Shown here piece by piece: positions 8,242 through 16,766 of a stretch of DNA of 64,000 nucleotides (its first letter is position 1; the number at the start of each line of letters is the position of its first letter). This DNA is from Eshraghiella crossota (GTDB lineage: Bacteria; Bacillota; Clostridia; Lachnospirales; Lachnospiraceae), in the NCBI RefSeq assembly GCF_025148445.1, contig NZ_CP102270.1, positions 2,095,001 to 2,159,000 on the forward strand, given 5' to 3'. The translations under genes were made by a program, and so were the position numbers. The notes below the pieces were generated by a model that ran no database searches, was not told the DNA's origin, and saw only the letters and a list, made by a program, of their open reading frames with translations.

Positions 8242-9360
8242 CTATGTTGTCTTAGGCGTTCTGTGTATCCATTTAAGATATTCGCCTAAAAATAAATCTA
8301 TATTACCATCAAGTACAGCCTGTGCATTGCCTGACTCCGCATTGGTTCTGTGGTCTTTTACAAGGGTGTATGGCTGCAATATGTAACTTCTTATCTGGTT
8401 GCCCCAGCCGATTTCTTTGACTTCGCCTCTGATACCTGCCTCTTTTTCGGCGTTTTCCTGTTGTTTTAGTAAATAAAGTTTTGCTTTTAACATCTGCATT
8501 GCTTTATCTTTGTTCTGGTGCTGCGACCTTTCATTCTGGCACTGTACCACAATTCCTGTAGGAATGTGGGTAATTCTTATTGCCGATGAAGTCTTGTTAA
8601 TATGCTGTCCTCCGGCACCACTTGAACGATAAGTATCTATTCTTAAATCATCTTCATTGATATCAACATCAAGATCCTCTTCAATATCCGGCATTACATC
8701 ACAGGACACAAAAGAGGTCTGTCTCTTTCCATTAGCATTAAAAGGTGATATTCTTACAAGTCTGTGGACTCCTCGCTCAGATTTAAGATAACCATAGGCA
8801 TTTTCACCATTTATCTGGATTGTAACAGATTTGACACCTGCTTCATCTCCGTCAAGGTAATCCAGTGTCTCAACGGTATATCCTTTGCTCTCTGCCCATC
8901 TTGTATACATACGGAGAAGCATTGAAGCCCAATCACAGCTCTCTGTTCCACCTGCTCCCGCGTTAAGTTTAAGAATGGCATTGCAGTTATCATATTCTTC
9001 TGATAAAAGAGTACTTATCCTTACTTTTTCAAAAAGATTCTTAAACTCATTAACAAGTTCCTCTATATCAGGAATAATTGATGTGTCATTCTCTTCGTCG
9101 GCAATTTCCATAAATGTTCTTGCATCGTCTCTAAGCTTCTCCAACTCATTATAATTGGTAAAAGCATCTTTAAGTGCTTTGAGTTCCTTAAGTTTCTTCT
9201 GTGAAGTCTCCGGATCATTCCAAAAGCCCTGGTCTTCCATATGCATTTCTAATTCTTCTATTTTCTTCGCCTTGTTATCAAGATCCAAAGCGCTGCGCAG
9301 TTCTTTAAGAGGTTCATCATATGAATTAAGCTCATATCTGAACTGATCTGTTTCTACCAT
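8242..9360 (-). CDS. prfB: Peptide chain release factor 2
   Basis: 372 residues, full RF2 length. It recognises UGA/UAA and triggers peptidyl-tRNA hydrolysis. The stop-reading motif SPF is in VRISPFNANGKRQTSF. The catalytic GGQ is in SSGAGGQHINKTSSAIR. In many bacteria the start of prfB carries a programmed +1 frameshift near codon 25; here the N-terminus reads through in one frame (SALDLDNKAKKIEE) with no in-frame UGA, so this autoregulation appears absent. ATG 9360 is the start. Confidence 0.96.
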   Translation of the reverse strand: MVETDQFRYELNSYDEPLKELRSALDLDNKAKKIEELEMHMEDQGFWNDPETSQKKLKELKALKDAFTNYNELEKLRDDARTFMEIADEENDTSIIPDIEELVNEFKNLFEKVRISTLLSEEYDNCNAILKLNAGAGGTESCDWASMLLRMYTRWAESKGYTVETLDYLDGDEAGVKSVTIQINGENAYGYLKSERGVHRLVRISPFNANGKRQTSFVSCDVMPDIEEDLDVDINEDDLRIDTYRSSGAGGQHINKTSSAIRITHIPTGIVVQCQNERSQHQNKDKAMQMLKAKLYLLKQQENAEKEAGIRGEVKEIGWGNQIRSYILQPYTLVKDHRTNAESGNAQAVLDGNIDLFLGEYLKWIHRTPKTT

Positions 9361-9461
9361 ATATTTGCCCTACTTTAATTATAGTTTGTCTAATTCTATT
9401 CTATTTTTAAAAATTTTACAATATTTTTTTAAAAAAATATAGCATTTATCCTGTCAGACAG

Positions 9462-9490
9462 ACAAAAAAGAGGCTGTACCTCGTACAGCC
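9462..9490 (-). terminator. Intrinsic terminator after the small lipoprotein gene
   Basis: Perfect 8-bp stem GGCTGTAC (9472-9479) / GTACAGCC (9483-9490) with a 3-base loop. On the minus strand it is followed by a T run (complement of 9464-9469). It ends transcription 30 bases past the lipoprotein stop. Confidence 0.85.
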
Positions 9491-9519
9491 CTTTCATTAT
9501 TGTCATTCTGTCTTAAAAA

Positions 9520-9723
9520 CTAGTTAAATAATGAGCCAAGTGCATCAAGCTTATCCTGACAATCATCGCAAATCCAGATCTTTTCACCCATAATCTTCTT
9601 TGATTTGCATTTTGCAACTTCTTCACATATATCACACTCTGTCTTCTTAGTGCATCCTGCAAGAAGTGTTGCAAAACTTAATACTACAAGTAATGTTGCA
9701 ATGATTTTTTTAAATTTCTTCAT
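9520..9723 (-). CDS. Small cysteine-rich lipoprotein with a zinc-ribbon-like tail
   Basis: 67 residues. A basic start (MKKFKK), a hydrophobic stretch and a lipobox LLAGC with Cys24 indicate a lipoprotein signal peptide. The mature part is only about 44 residues and carries two paired-cysteine knuckles, CDIC (33-36) and CDDC (53-56), plus a cysteine in KCKSK. This spacing looks like a zinc ribbon. It has its own terminator and a good ribosome site (GGAGGAAAAGG) before ATG 9723. I do not recognise the family; the substrate or partner is unknown. Confidence 0.75.
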   Translation of the reverse strand: MKKFKKIIATLLVVLSFATLLAGCTKKTECDICEEVAKCKSKKIMGEKIWICDDCQDKLDALGSLFN

Positions 9724-9796
9724 GTCCTTTTCCTCCTAATATGTACCAATATAGATTATTATATTAAATATTCATTGGTTCTGTCAACATAATCAA

Positions 9797-9827
9797 CAAA
9801 AAAAGGAAGGGGCCAGCTACCCCTTCC
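9797..9827 (-). terminator. Intrinsic terminator of secA
   Basis: Stem GGAAGGGG (9805-9812) / CCCCTTCC (9820-9827) with a 7-base loop. On the minus strand a run of seven T follows. It lies 15 bases past the secA stop. Confidence 0.9.
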
Positions 9828-9842
9828 CGGTAAATCCTGCTA

Positions 9843-12431
9843 TTATGCATTACGTCCACAGCAGTTTTTATATTTTAATCCACTTCCGCATGGGCATGGA
9901 TCATTTCTTTGAATTTTCTTTGTCTCTCTTCTGACCGGCGCTTTTGCTACAGAATCGTCTTTGTTAGTTCCGGTAACTTTAGCTACCTGTTCTCTTTCTA
10001 TCTTCTGTTCAATCTGGACATGAAGAAGAAGTCTTACTGTATCTTCCTCTATCGCCTCTGTCATTTCATTAAACATATCATATCCTGTCATCTTATATTC
10101 GATTACAGGATTACGGTTACCAAATGCCTGAAGTCCGATTCCCTGACGTAGCTGGTCCATATCATCGATATGTTCCATCCATTTTCTGTCAATAACCCTG
10201 AGAAGGATTACACGTTCTATCTCTCTCATCTGTTCAGGATTAGGGAACTCTGCTTCTTTAGCTTCGTAAAGTTTAACAGCACGTTCTTTTATGTCATGGA
10301 CAAGTTCTGCTTTTTTCTTGTATTCTGAAGTATCTGTTACAGGTTCAACAGGTATTATAGGAAGAAGTACTTCATTAAGATCCTGAATATCCCATTCTTC
10401 AGGTGAAAGTTCATCACTTATACACTTATTGACAATTGATTCCACCCTGTTATTAAGCATATTCATAATAACGCCACGCATACTCTCTCCGTCGAGAACC
10501 CTGCGTCTTTCTTCGTAAATAATCTCTCTCTGTTCATTATTAACCTGATCATATTCAAGAAGACTCTTACGGATACCGAAGTTATTACCTTCAATTTTTC
10601 TCTGTGCTGTCTCAATGGCTTTTGAAAGCATCTTATGTTCAATCTGCTCATTATCAGGTACTCTTAAGGCATTGAAAATTGTCATAAGCCTGTCAGAACC
10701 AAAAAGTCTCATTATATCATCTTCAAGTGATATATAAAATCTTGACTCACCCGGATCACCCTGACGTCCTGAACGTCCACGGAGCTGGTTATCAATACGT
10801 CTTGATTCATGTCTTTCCGTACCGATTATCTTAAGTCCGCCTGCTGCTTTTGCATCAGCATCAAGCTTGATATCAGTACCACGGCCTGCCATATTGGTTG
10901 CAATGGTTACGGCACCGTGAACACCTGCTTCTGCAACGATTTCCGCTTCAAGTTCATGAAACTTGGCATTGAGGACCTTATGAGGTATTCCTTTCTTGCT
11001 GAGAAGTGCACTTACTATTTCTGATTGTTCAATTGTAATTGTACCCACAAGAACCGGTTGTCCTTTTTTATGTGCTTCTTCGATTTCTCTTACTACTGCA
11101 TTATATTTTTCTTTCTTGGTCTTATATACAGCATCATTATAATCAATACGTGCAACAGGCTTGTTGGTAGGAATCTCTACAACGTCCATTCCGTATATTT
11201 CCCTGAATTCCTGTTCCTCTGTAAGTGCTGTACCTGTCATACCTGCTTTCTTGGTATATTTGTTAAAGAAGTTCTGGAATGTAATTGTTGCAAGAGTTCT
11301 GCTCTCTCTCTTAACTTTAACATGTTCCTTGGCTTCAATAGCCTGATGGAGACCGTCCGAATATCTTCTTCCCGGCATTATACGTCCTGTAAATTCATCT
11401 ACAATCAATACCTGGTCATCTTTTACAACATAGTCCTGATCCCTGAACATAAGGTAATGTGCCCTGAGGGCAAGTATTATATTATGCTGTATGTCAAGAT
11501 TATCTGCATCTGCAAGATTATCTATGTGGAAGAACTTCTCAACCTTGGCAACACCTTCTTCAGTCAGATTAACTGTCTTTTCCTTTTCATTAACAACAAA
11601 ATCACCTGATTCCGTTGCTTCTTCTTTCATAAGAAGTTCCATTTTGGAAAGTTCTTTTTCTTCACCCTTTACAAGCTGCCTTGCTAAAACATCGCAAAGC
11701 TCGTAAAGTCTTGTAGATTTCCCACTCTGTCCTGATATGATAAGAGGAGTTCTCGCTTCATCGATAAGAACCGAATCGACCTCATCCACAATGGCATAGT
11801 TGAGTCCACGCTGTACAAGCTGGTTCTTGTAAATTACCATATTGTCCCTGAGGTAATCAAATCCAAGCTCGTTATTGGTTATATATGTAATATCGCAATT
11901 ATATGCCGCTCTTCTTTCGTCAGGCTCCATTGAATTAAGTACAACGCCTACGGTAAGCCCAAGGAAAGTATGTACCTGTCCCATCCATTCCGCATCTCGT
12001 TTTGCAAGGTAATCATTGACAGTTACTACATGAACGCCCTTTCCTTCAAGTGCATTAAGGTATGCCGGCAGAAGACATGTCTGTGTCTTACCTTCACCGG
12101 TCCTCATCTCGGCAATTCTTCCCTGATGTAAAATAATACCGCCTATAAGCTGTACTTTGTAATGTTCTGTATGCAAAATACGTCTCGCCGCTTCTCTTAC
12201 AAGGGCATAGGCTTCAGGTAAAATATCATCCAGAGTCTCACCTGCTTTAAGTCTCGCTTTAAATTCCTCTGTCTTTCCTGAGAAAACTCTCTTCTGTTCC
12301 TCAAAATCAGCATCTTCAGGAACAAGTGACACCATTTCATCACGAAGACTCATTATTTTATCAACAATCGGTTCTACTCTTTTTACTTCTCTTTCGCTAT
12401 GTGTACCGAAAATTTTATCGATTAAACTCAT
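9843..12431 (-). CDS. secA: Protein translocase ATPase SecA
   Basis: 862 residues, normal length. Drives preprotein export through SecYEG. Motifs in order: Walker A MRTGEGKT near residue 104, [19 protein letters not shown] (DEAD-like Walker B), the TFQNFFNKY and AGMTGTA preprotein-domain region, [11 protein letters not shown], and [13 protein letters not shown] helicase motif VI. The C-terminus ends in a zinc-binding SEC-C motif, [17 protein letters not shown], which in the family contacts SecB or the ribosome. It stands between hpf and the small lipoprotein, with its own terminator. Confidence 0.97.
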   Translation of the reverse strand: MSLIDKIFGTHSEREVKRVEPIVDKIMSLRDEMVSLVPEDADFEEQKRVFSGKTEEFKARLKAGETLDDILPEAYALVREAARRILHTEHYKVQLIGGIILHQGRIAEMRTGEGKTQTCLLPAYLNALEGKGVHVVTVNDYLAKRDAEWMGQVHTFLGLTVGVVLNSMEPDERRAAYNCDITYITNNELGFDYLRDNMVIYKNQLVQRGLNYAIVDEVDSVLIDEARTPLIISGQSGKSTRLYELCDVLARQLVKGEEKELSKMELLMKEEATESGDFVVNEKEKTVNLTEEGVAKVEKFFHIDNLADADNLDIQHNIILALRAHYLMFRDQDYVVKDDQVLIVDEFTGRIMPGRRYSDGLHQAIEAKEHVKVKRESRTLATITFQNFFNKYTKKAGMTGTALTEEQEFREIYGMDVVEIPTNKPVARIDYNDAVYKTKKEKYNAVVREIEEAHKKGQPVLVGTITIEQSEIVSALLSKKGIPHKVLNAKFHELEAEIVAEAGVHGAVTIATNMAGRGTDIKLDADAKAAGGLKIIGTERHESRRIDNQLRGRSGRQGDPGESRFYISLEDDIMRLFGSDRLMTIFNALRVPDNEQIEHKMLSKAIETAQRKIEGNNFGIRKSLLEYDQVNNEQREIIYEERRRVLDGESMRGVIMNMLNNRVESIVNKCISDELSPEEWDIQDLNEVLLPIIPVEPVTDTSEYKKKAELVHDIKERAVKLYEAKEAEFPNPEQMREIERVILLRVIDRKWMEHIDDMDQLRQGIGLQAFGNRNPVIEYKMTGYDMFNEMTEAIEEDTVRLLLHVQIEQKIEREQVAKVTGTNKDDSVAKAPVRRETKKIQRNDPCPCGSGLKYKNCCGRNA

Positions 12432-12536
12432 TTAAAAAAATCCTCTCCAAATTTAATTTAATTTCAATCCTTACCATTTTATCACGTTATGAAAAACAGT
12501 ACAAGCACAATTTCTTTACTATATACTGCCCCAAAA

Positions 12537-12564
12537 TCAAAAGGCACCCGCAATAACGGGTGCC
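12537..12564 (-). terminator. Intrinsic terminator of hpf
   Basis: Perfect stem GGCACCCG (12543-12550) / CGGGTGCC (12557-12564), 6-base loop, followed on the minus strand by TTTTGATTTT. It lies 20 bases past the hpf stop. Confidence 0.85.
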
Positions 12565-12584
12565 GGGATAATCAGATTATTAAA

Positions 12585-13115
12585 TTAATCGAGTTCAGGT
12601 TCGATAAGTCCGTATGTATTATTTTTACGTTTATAAACCACATTAACCTCGTCTGTCTCTGAATTAAGGAAAACGTAGAAGTTATGCTGTAAGAGTTCCA
12701 TCTGAACGCATGCTTCTTCAGGATTCATCGGCTTAACACCGAATTTCTTGGTTCTTACAATCTTAACATCAGGTTCATCTTCATAATCATCTTCAATATA
12801 TGTCTTACTGAACTCTGCCGCTGCCTGCTTTGCATTTACAAGCCTGGTCTTATACCTTCTCATCTGTCTCTCAATAATCTCTTCAACGAGATCTATTGAA
12901 ACATACATATCATTGCTTACTTCTTCAGCCCTGATAATATTGCCCTTGATAGGGATTGTTACCTCAATCTTCTGTCTCTCCTTTTCTACGCTAAGAGTAA
13001 CATTGGCTGTAACTTCATCGTTAAAATACTTATCTAATTTACCAATCTTCTCCTCAACTGCTGAGCGTAACCCTGCTGTAACCTCGATATTCTTGCCCAT
13101 AATAATAAACTTCAT
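12585..13115 (-). CDS. hpf: Long-form ribosome hibernation promoting factor
   Basis: 176 residues from ATG 13115. The N-terminal S30AE/YfiA domain (about 1-100) binds in the small-subunit channel. The C-terminal dimerisation domain (about 120-176: KKFGVKPMNPEEACVQMELL..., FYVFLNSETDEVNVVYKRK..., YGLIEPE) is the hallmark of the long form that makes 100S ribosomes. A TTG at 13124 is in frame, but AAAGGAG sits directly before it; spacing of 9 bases fits ATG 13115 instead. A promoter and terminator bracket it, so it is monocistronic. Confidence 0.95.
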   Translation of the reverse strand: MKFIIMGKNIEVTAGLRSAVEEKIGKLDKYFNDEVTANVTLSVEKERQKIEVTIPIKGNIIRAEEVSNDMYVSIDLVEEIIERQMRRYKTRLVNAKQAAAEFSKTYIEDDYEDEPDVKIVRTKKFGVKPMNPEEACVQMELLQHNFYVFLNSETDEVNVVYKRKNNTYGLIEPELD

Positions 13116-13196
13116 AGTGCCCAACTCCTTTGCTGCAAAATCCGTTCTTCACAAAAATTATTACCGTATGAATAATTCTCTGATGAACTTAATATC

Positions 13197-13224
13197 ATTA
13201 TACCATATTTCAAAAATCTATCAA
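13197..13224 (-). promoter_or_regulatory. Promoter of hpf
   Basis: Minus strand: TTGATA (13219-13224), 16-base spacer, TATAAT (13197-13202) preceded by TGG (extended -10). It lies about 80 bases before ATG 13115. Confidence 0.65.
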
Positions 13225-13358
13225 CTGGATTTGCAAATTTTCTTACAATTTTTTACCGGTTATTTACCATGTTTTGCACCATTTTTTATTGTGATTTTAT
13301 ATAAATTTAACAAATTAAATTTTTGATGAAAAAAAAGGTTGACACGGCAATAATTGTG

Positions 13359-13457
13359 TGTGGATAAATGGGGATATTGTGGATAACATGGTGTAAAAGT
13401 GACAAATTCACTTTTTATGCGGTTCATTTTTGGGGATAACTTAAATTTTTATCCCCA
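13359..13457. promoter_or_regulatory. Cluster of DnaA-box-like sites in the hpf-SDR intergenic region
   Basis: The stretch 13225-13601 holds no gene. Two perfect DnaA boxes (TTATCCACA on the minus strand) lie at 13359-13367 and 13378-13386, 19 bases apart. A palindromic pair, TGGGGATAA (13431-13439) and TTATCCCCA (13449-13457), differs from the consensus by one base each, and a partial site TGGGGATA starts at 13369. Between them is a hairpin AAAAGTGA/TCACTTTT (13395-13415). This may be a DnaA-titration or regulatory locus. No dnaA, dnaN or other origin gene is nearby, so I do not call it oriC. Confidence 0.5.
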
Positions 13458-13541
13458 TTTTGGGGAATACTGATGATAATAACGATTATCGATTCGATTT
13501 TTAATTTGACACTTTTCACAAAATTTTTAGCGTTTTATTCT

Positions 13542-13569
13542 TTGCCGGCACCTGATTCTGTGTTAAAAT
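13542..13569 (+). promoter_or_regulatory. Candidate promoter of the SDR gene
   Basis: TTGCCG (13542-13547), 16-base spacer, TAAAAT (13564-13569), ending 32 bases before the chosen ATG at 13602. Confidence 0.5.
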
Positions 13570-13601
13570 GGCATTATGAATTGTCTGAAAGGATAACTAA
13601 A

Positions 13602-14330
13602 ATGAGAGAAATTACACTAATCACCGGAGCTTCTTCGGGAATAGGCCGTGAAACAGCTTTATATTTCAGCCAAAAGGGGCATCCGGTTATAATAATATGT
13701 AACAAAAACACGGAAGGACTTAATGAATTAAAGTCCCTTATCAAAGGAAATAACGGCATAGTCGAAAGCTTTATCGCAGATGTATCAAGTTATGAGGAAA
13801 TGTCAGACATTTTTAATATACTTTCACAAAAAAATTTTCTTCCTGATATATTGGTTAATAATGCCGGTATTTCCCATATCGGACTTCTGCAGGATATGAC
13901 TTCTGATGAATGGAAACATATAATTGATGTTAATCTCACATCGGTTTTTAACTGTTCAAAGCTTATAATTCCTCATATGCTTTCAAAAAAATCGGGACAT
14001 ATCATTAATATATCTTCTATGTGGGGAAATGTAGGTGCCTCCTGCGAAGTGGCTTATTCCGCTTCCAAGGGCGGTGTGAACACTTTTACAAAAGCATTGG
14101 CAAGGGAACTGGCTCCAAGCAATATCGCTGTAAATGCCATTGCTTTCGGAACTGTTGACACCAGAATGAATCATTTCCTTGACGCTGAAGAAAAAGCTGC
14201 TTTAATAGAAGAAATTCCTGCGGGAAGATTTCTCGACCCGCAGGAATCTGCTGAAATCATATATTCTGTTGCTACTTTAAATCCCTATGTCACCGGTCAG
14301 ATAATAACCGCTGATGGTGGACTTACATAG
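13602..14330 (+). CDS. FabG-like short-chain dehydrogenase/reductase
   Basis: 242 residues, classical SDR length. The cofactor loop is TGASSGIGRE, then NNAG near residue 89. The catalytic Ser-Tyr-Lys is in ISSMWG and AYSASKGG, and the protein ends in the usual ITADGGLT. I chose ATG 13602 because AAAGGA precedes it and a candidate promoter lies at 13542-13569; the open frame upstream from 13473 has no SDR features. Two roles are plausible: 3-oxoacyl-ACP reductase, or the EF-P 5-aminopentanone reductase (YmfI type) common in Firmicutes. No fatty-acid genes are adjacent. Its stop abuts the cysK stop with no gap. Confidence 0.85.
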   Translation: MREITLITGASSGIGRETALYFSQKGHPVIIICNKNTEGLNELKSLIKGNNGIVESFIADVSSYEEMSDIFNILSQKNFLPDILVNNAGISHIGLLQDMTSDEWKHIIDVNLTSVFNCSKLIIPHMLSKKSGHIINISSMWGNVGASCEVAYSASKGGVNTFTKALARELAPSNIAVNAIAFGTVDTRMNHFLDAEEKAALIEEIPAGRFLDPQESAEIIYSVATLNPYVTGQIITADGGLT

Positions 14331-15263
14331 TTATTCTGTGAAAAGAGCTGTAGAATAGTATCTGTCACCGCTGTCAGGCAGAAGTGCAACAATATTTTTT
14401 CCCTTATTTTCAGGTCTCTTTGCAAGTTCTGCTGCTGCGTAAAGAGCTGCACCTGATGAAATACCTACAAGAACGCCTTCTGTCCTGGCAAGTTTCTTTC
14501 CATATTCAAAAGCTGCCTCGTTGGCTACAGGAAATACCTCATCATAAATCTTTGTATTAAGAACATCCGGAACAAATCCTGCACCGATTCCCTGAATCTT
14601 GTGGGCTCCTGCTGTTCCTTTTGAAAGCACAGGTGATGTTTCAGGTTCAACAGCAACAATCTTTACATCAGGATTCTTTGACTTAAGGTATTCACCTACA
14701 CCTGTTACTGTTCCACCGGTTCCAACTCCGGCTACAAATACGTCTACTTTTCCATCTGTATCTTCCCAGATTTCAGGACCTGTATGTTCAAAGTGAGCCT
14801 TTGGATTGGCAGGATTCACAAACTGTCCGGCAATAATGCTTCCAGGTAATTCTTTCTGAAGTTCTTCTGCCTTTGCAATCGCACCTTTCATGCCCTTACT
14901 GCCTTCTGTAAGTACAAGTTCAGCGCCATACGCTTTAATGATATTACGACGTTCTACGCTCATTGTATCAGGAAGCACGATGATAAGCTTATAGCCCTTT
15001 GCTGCTGCTATTGAGGCAAGTCCGATACCTGTATTTCCTGATGTTGGTTCGATAATTGTTCCGCCCGGTAATAATTTGCCTGACTTTTCTGCCTCATCGA
15101 TTATAGCGTAAGCAATTCTGTCTTTTACGCTGCCAGCTGGATTAAAATATTCAAGCTTTGCAAGTACGGTTGCTTCAAGTCCTAACTCCTTTTCAAAGTT
15201 GGTTAATTCTACAAGTGGTGTGTTTCCTATTAATTCTGTTGCGCTCTTAAAAATTTTTGACAT
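14331..15263 (-). CDS. cysK: Cysteine synthase A (O-acetylserine sulfhydrylase)
   Basis: 310 residues, PLP fold type II. It makes cysteine from O-acetylserine and sulfide. The PLP lysine is in [11 protein letters not shown] (K46), and [12 protein letters not shown] is the substrate loop. [16 protein letters not shown] is the phosphate-binding glycine loop, and [11 protein letters not shown] closes the active site. It lies 23 bases downstream of metY on the same strand, so cysteine and homocysteine synthesis are probably co-regulated. The gene ends stop-to-stop against the convergent SDR gene with no terminator between them. Confidence 0.95.
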   Translation of the reverse strand: MSKIFKSATELIGNTPLVELTNFEKELGLEATVLAKLEYFNPAGSVKDRIAYAIIDEAEKSGKLLPGGTIIEPTSGNTGIGLASIAAAKGYKLIIVLPDTMSVERRNIIKAYGAELVLTEGSKGMKGAIAKAEELQKELPGSIIAGQFVNPANPKAHFEHTGPEIWEDTDGKVDVFVAGVGTGGTVTGVGEYLKSKNPDVKIVAVEPETSPVLSKGTAGAHKIQGIGAGFVPDVLNTKIYDEVFPVANEAAFEYGKKLARTEGVLVGISSGAALYAAAELAKRPENKGKNIVALLPDSGDRYYSTALFTE

Positions 15264-15286
15264 ATTATTGTCCTCTCTTTCTTAAT

Positions 15287-16594
15287 TTACTGAATTGCCT
15301 TGAATGCTTCATCAAGGTCTTCTATGATATCTGCTATATTTTCTGTACCGATTGAAAGTCTTATTGTGTTAGGCTTGATTCCCTGGTCAAGAAGTTCTGC
15401 TTCGTTGCACTCTGAATGAGTTGTTGATGCGGGATGAATTGCAAGTGACTTAACATCAGCTACGTTGGCAAGGAGTGAGAAAAGTTCAAGGTTATCAATA
15501 AATTCCTGTGCTTTTTTTGCGTCCCCTTTAATCTCAAATGTAAAAATTGAGCCTCCGCCGTTAGGGAAGTATTTTTTATAAAGTTCTTTCTGTTCTTCGT
15601 TATCTGTTACTGAAGGATGATTAACTTTTTCTACCAATGGCTGGTTCTTAAGGTATTCAACAACCTTTAACGCATTGCTTACATGTCTTTCTACACGGAG
15701 TGAAAGTGTCTCAAGACCCTGGAGGAATATAAATGCGTGGATTGGTGATAAGGTTGCTCCTGTATCCCTTAAAAGAATTGCTCTTATATATGTTACAAAT
15801 GCCGCAGGTGCGCAATCCTTTGCAAAGCTTACGCCATGGTATGATACATTTGGTTCTACAAGCCATGGCCACTTGTTATTCTGTGTCCAGTCGAACTTAC
15901 CGCTGTCAACGATAACACCACCGATTGTTGTACCATGTCCGCCGATAAACTTAGTTGCTGAGTGGATTACGATATCTGCTCCATATTCGATTGGTCTTAC
16001 AAGGTATGGTGTTGCAAATGTATTATCTACGATAAGAGGAATTCCTGCTTCATGTGCTATCTTTGCAACTCTTTCAATATCTACAACTTCCGAATTAGGA
16101 TTGCCGAGTGTCTCTATCTGTATTGCTTTAGTATTTTCTTTAATAGCTGCCTTAATTCCGTCATAATCGAATGGGTCAACAAATGTAGCTGTTATTCCGT
16201 AATCAGGAAGTGTATGTGCTAAAAGATTGTATGTACCGCCGTATATATTCTTAGCAGCTACTATATGATCTCCGGCATGTGCGATTGCCTGGAATGTGTA
16301 TGCAAGGGCTGCTGCACCGGAACCAACAGCAAGGGCTGCTACACCGCCTTCAAGGGCTGCAATTCTTTCTTCAAAAATTCCCTGTGTAGGATTTGTAAGT
16401 CTTCCGTAAATGTTACCTGCATCTCTAAGTCCGAATCTGTCTGCAGCATGTTCGCTGTTATGAAACACATAAGATGATGTAAGGTAAATAGGTACCGCTC
16501 TTGCATCTGTTACAGGATCCGGATTTTCCTGGCCTACATGTAGCTGTAATGTCTCGAATTTGAATTTTCTATCTTTTCTCTCTAATTTACTCAT
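15287..16594 (-). CDS. metY: O-acetylhomoserine sulfhydrylase (MetY type)
   Basis: 435 residues, Cys/Met metabolism PLP enzyme (fold type I). Converts O-acetylhomoserine and sulfide to homocysteine. FETLQLHVGQENPDP is the typical opening. The PLP lysine is in HSATKFIGGHG, with YGRLTNPT and LAIHPASTTHSE as further family motifs. The extended middle region (NNKWPWLVEPN...) fits the roughly 430-residue MetY class and not the shorter MetB/MetC. It is first in an operon with cysK and has a consensus promoter with a repeated motif upstream. Confidence 0.93.
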   Translation of the reverse strand: MSKLERKDRKFKFETLQLHVGQENPDPVTDARAVPIYLTSSYVFHNSEHAADRFGLRDAGNIYGRLTNPTQGIFEERIAALEGGVAALAVGSGAAALAYTFQAIAHAGDHIVAAKNIYGGTYNLLAHTLPDYGITATFVDPFDYDGIKAAIKENTKAIQIETLGNPNSEVVDIERVAKIAHEAGIPLIVDNTFATPYLVRPIEYGADIVIHSATKFIGGHGTTIGGVIVDSGKFDWTQNNKWPWLVEPNVSYHGVSFAKDCAPAAFVTYIRAILLRDTGATLSPIHAFIFLQGLETLSLRVERHVSNALKVVEYLKNQPLVEKVNHPSVTDNEEQKELYKKYFPNGGGSIFTFEIKGDAKKAQEFIDNLELFSLLANVADVKSLAIHPASTTHSECNEAELLDQGIKPNTIRLSIGTENIADIIEDLDEAFKAIQ

Positions 16595-16610
16595 ATGACA
16601 ATTCCTCCAA

Positions 16611-16675
16611 TTCCTAGTACGTTGATATGATTTTTAACTTGTTTGTATATTATCACTCATTTCCTAGTATGTCAA
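16611..16675 (-). promoter_or_regulatory. metY-cysK promoter with repeated TACTAGGAA motif
   Basis: Minus strand: TTGACA (16670-16675), 17-base spacer, TAATAT (16647-16652). The 9-mer TACTAGGAA occurs twice, inside the -35/-10 spacer (16661-16669) and just before the ribosome site (16611-16619), exactly 50 bases apart. This spacing suggests two operator half-sites for a repressor. A CymR/Rrf2-type regulator is one guess; the nearby iscR-like gene is not proven to act here. Confidence 0.6.
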
Positions 16676-16691
16676 TAGGGATTAAGGAATT

Positions 16692-16759
16692 TTTTTTAAA
16701 AAATTTAAAAGCTTACAAATAACCATATTGACATAATATAAAATGTTATTTGTAAGCTT
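16692..16759 (-). terminator. Terminator of mnmA with 15-bp perfect stem
   Basis: Inverted repeat AAGCTTACAAATAAC (16709-16723) / GTTATTTGTAAGCTT (16745-16759) with a 21-base loop. On the minus strand it is followed by TTTTAAATTTTTT. It lies 8 bases past the mnmA stop. The long loop is unusual for a terminator. Confidence 0.65.
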
Positions 16760-16766
16760 ATTTTCA

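Noticed and set aside
13359-13457. Chromosomal origin oriC
   Set aside because: DnaA-box-like sites are present, but no dnaA, dnaN, recF, gyrB or rpmH genes and no clear AT-rich unwinding element are nearby. I report only a DnaA-site cluster.
13473-13601. N-terminal extension of the SDR protein
   Set aside because: The extra 43 residues precede the promoter-like boxes and the ribosome site; SDR proteins start just before the TGxxxGIG loop.
16595-16760. SAM riboswitch or T-box upstream of metY
   Set aside because: The leader is short, with a consensus promoter close to the gene; no SAM aptamer or T-box sequence is visible.
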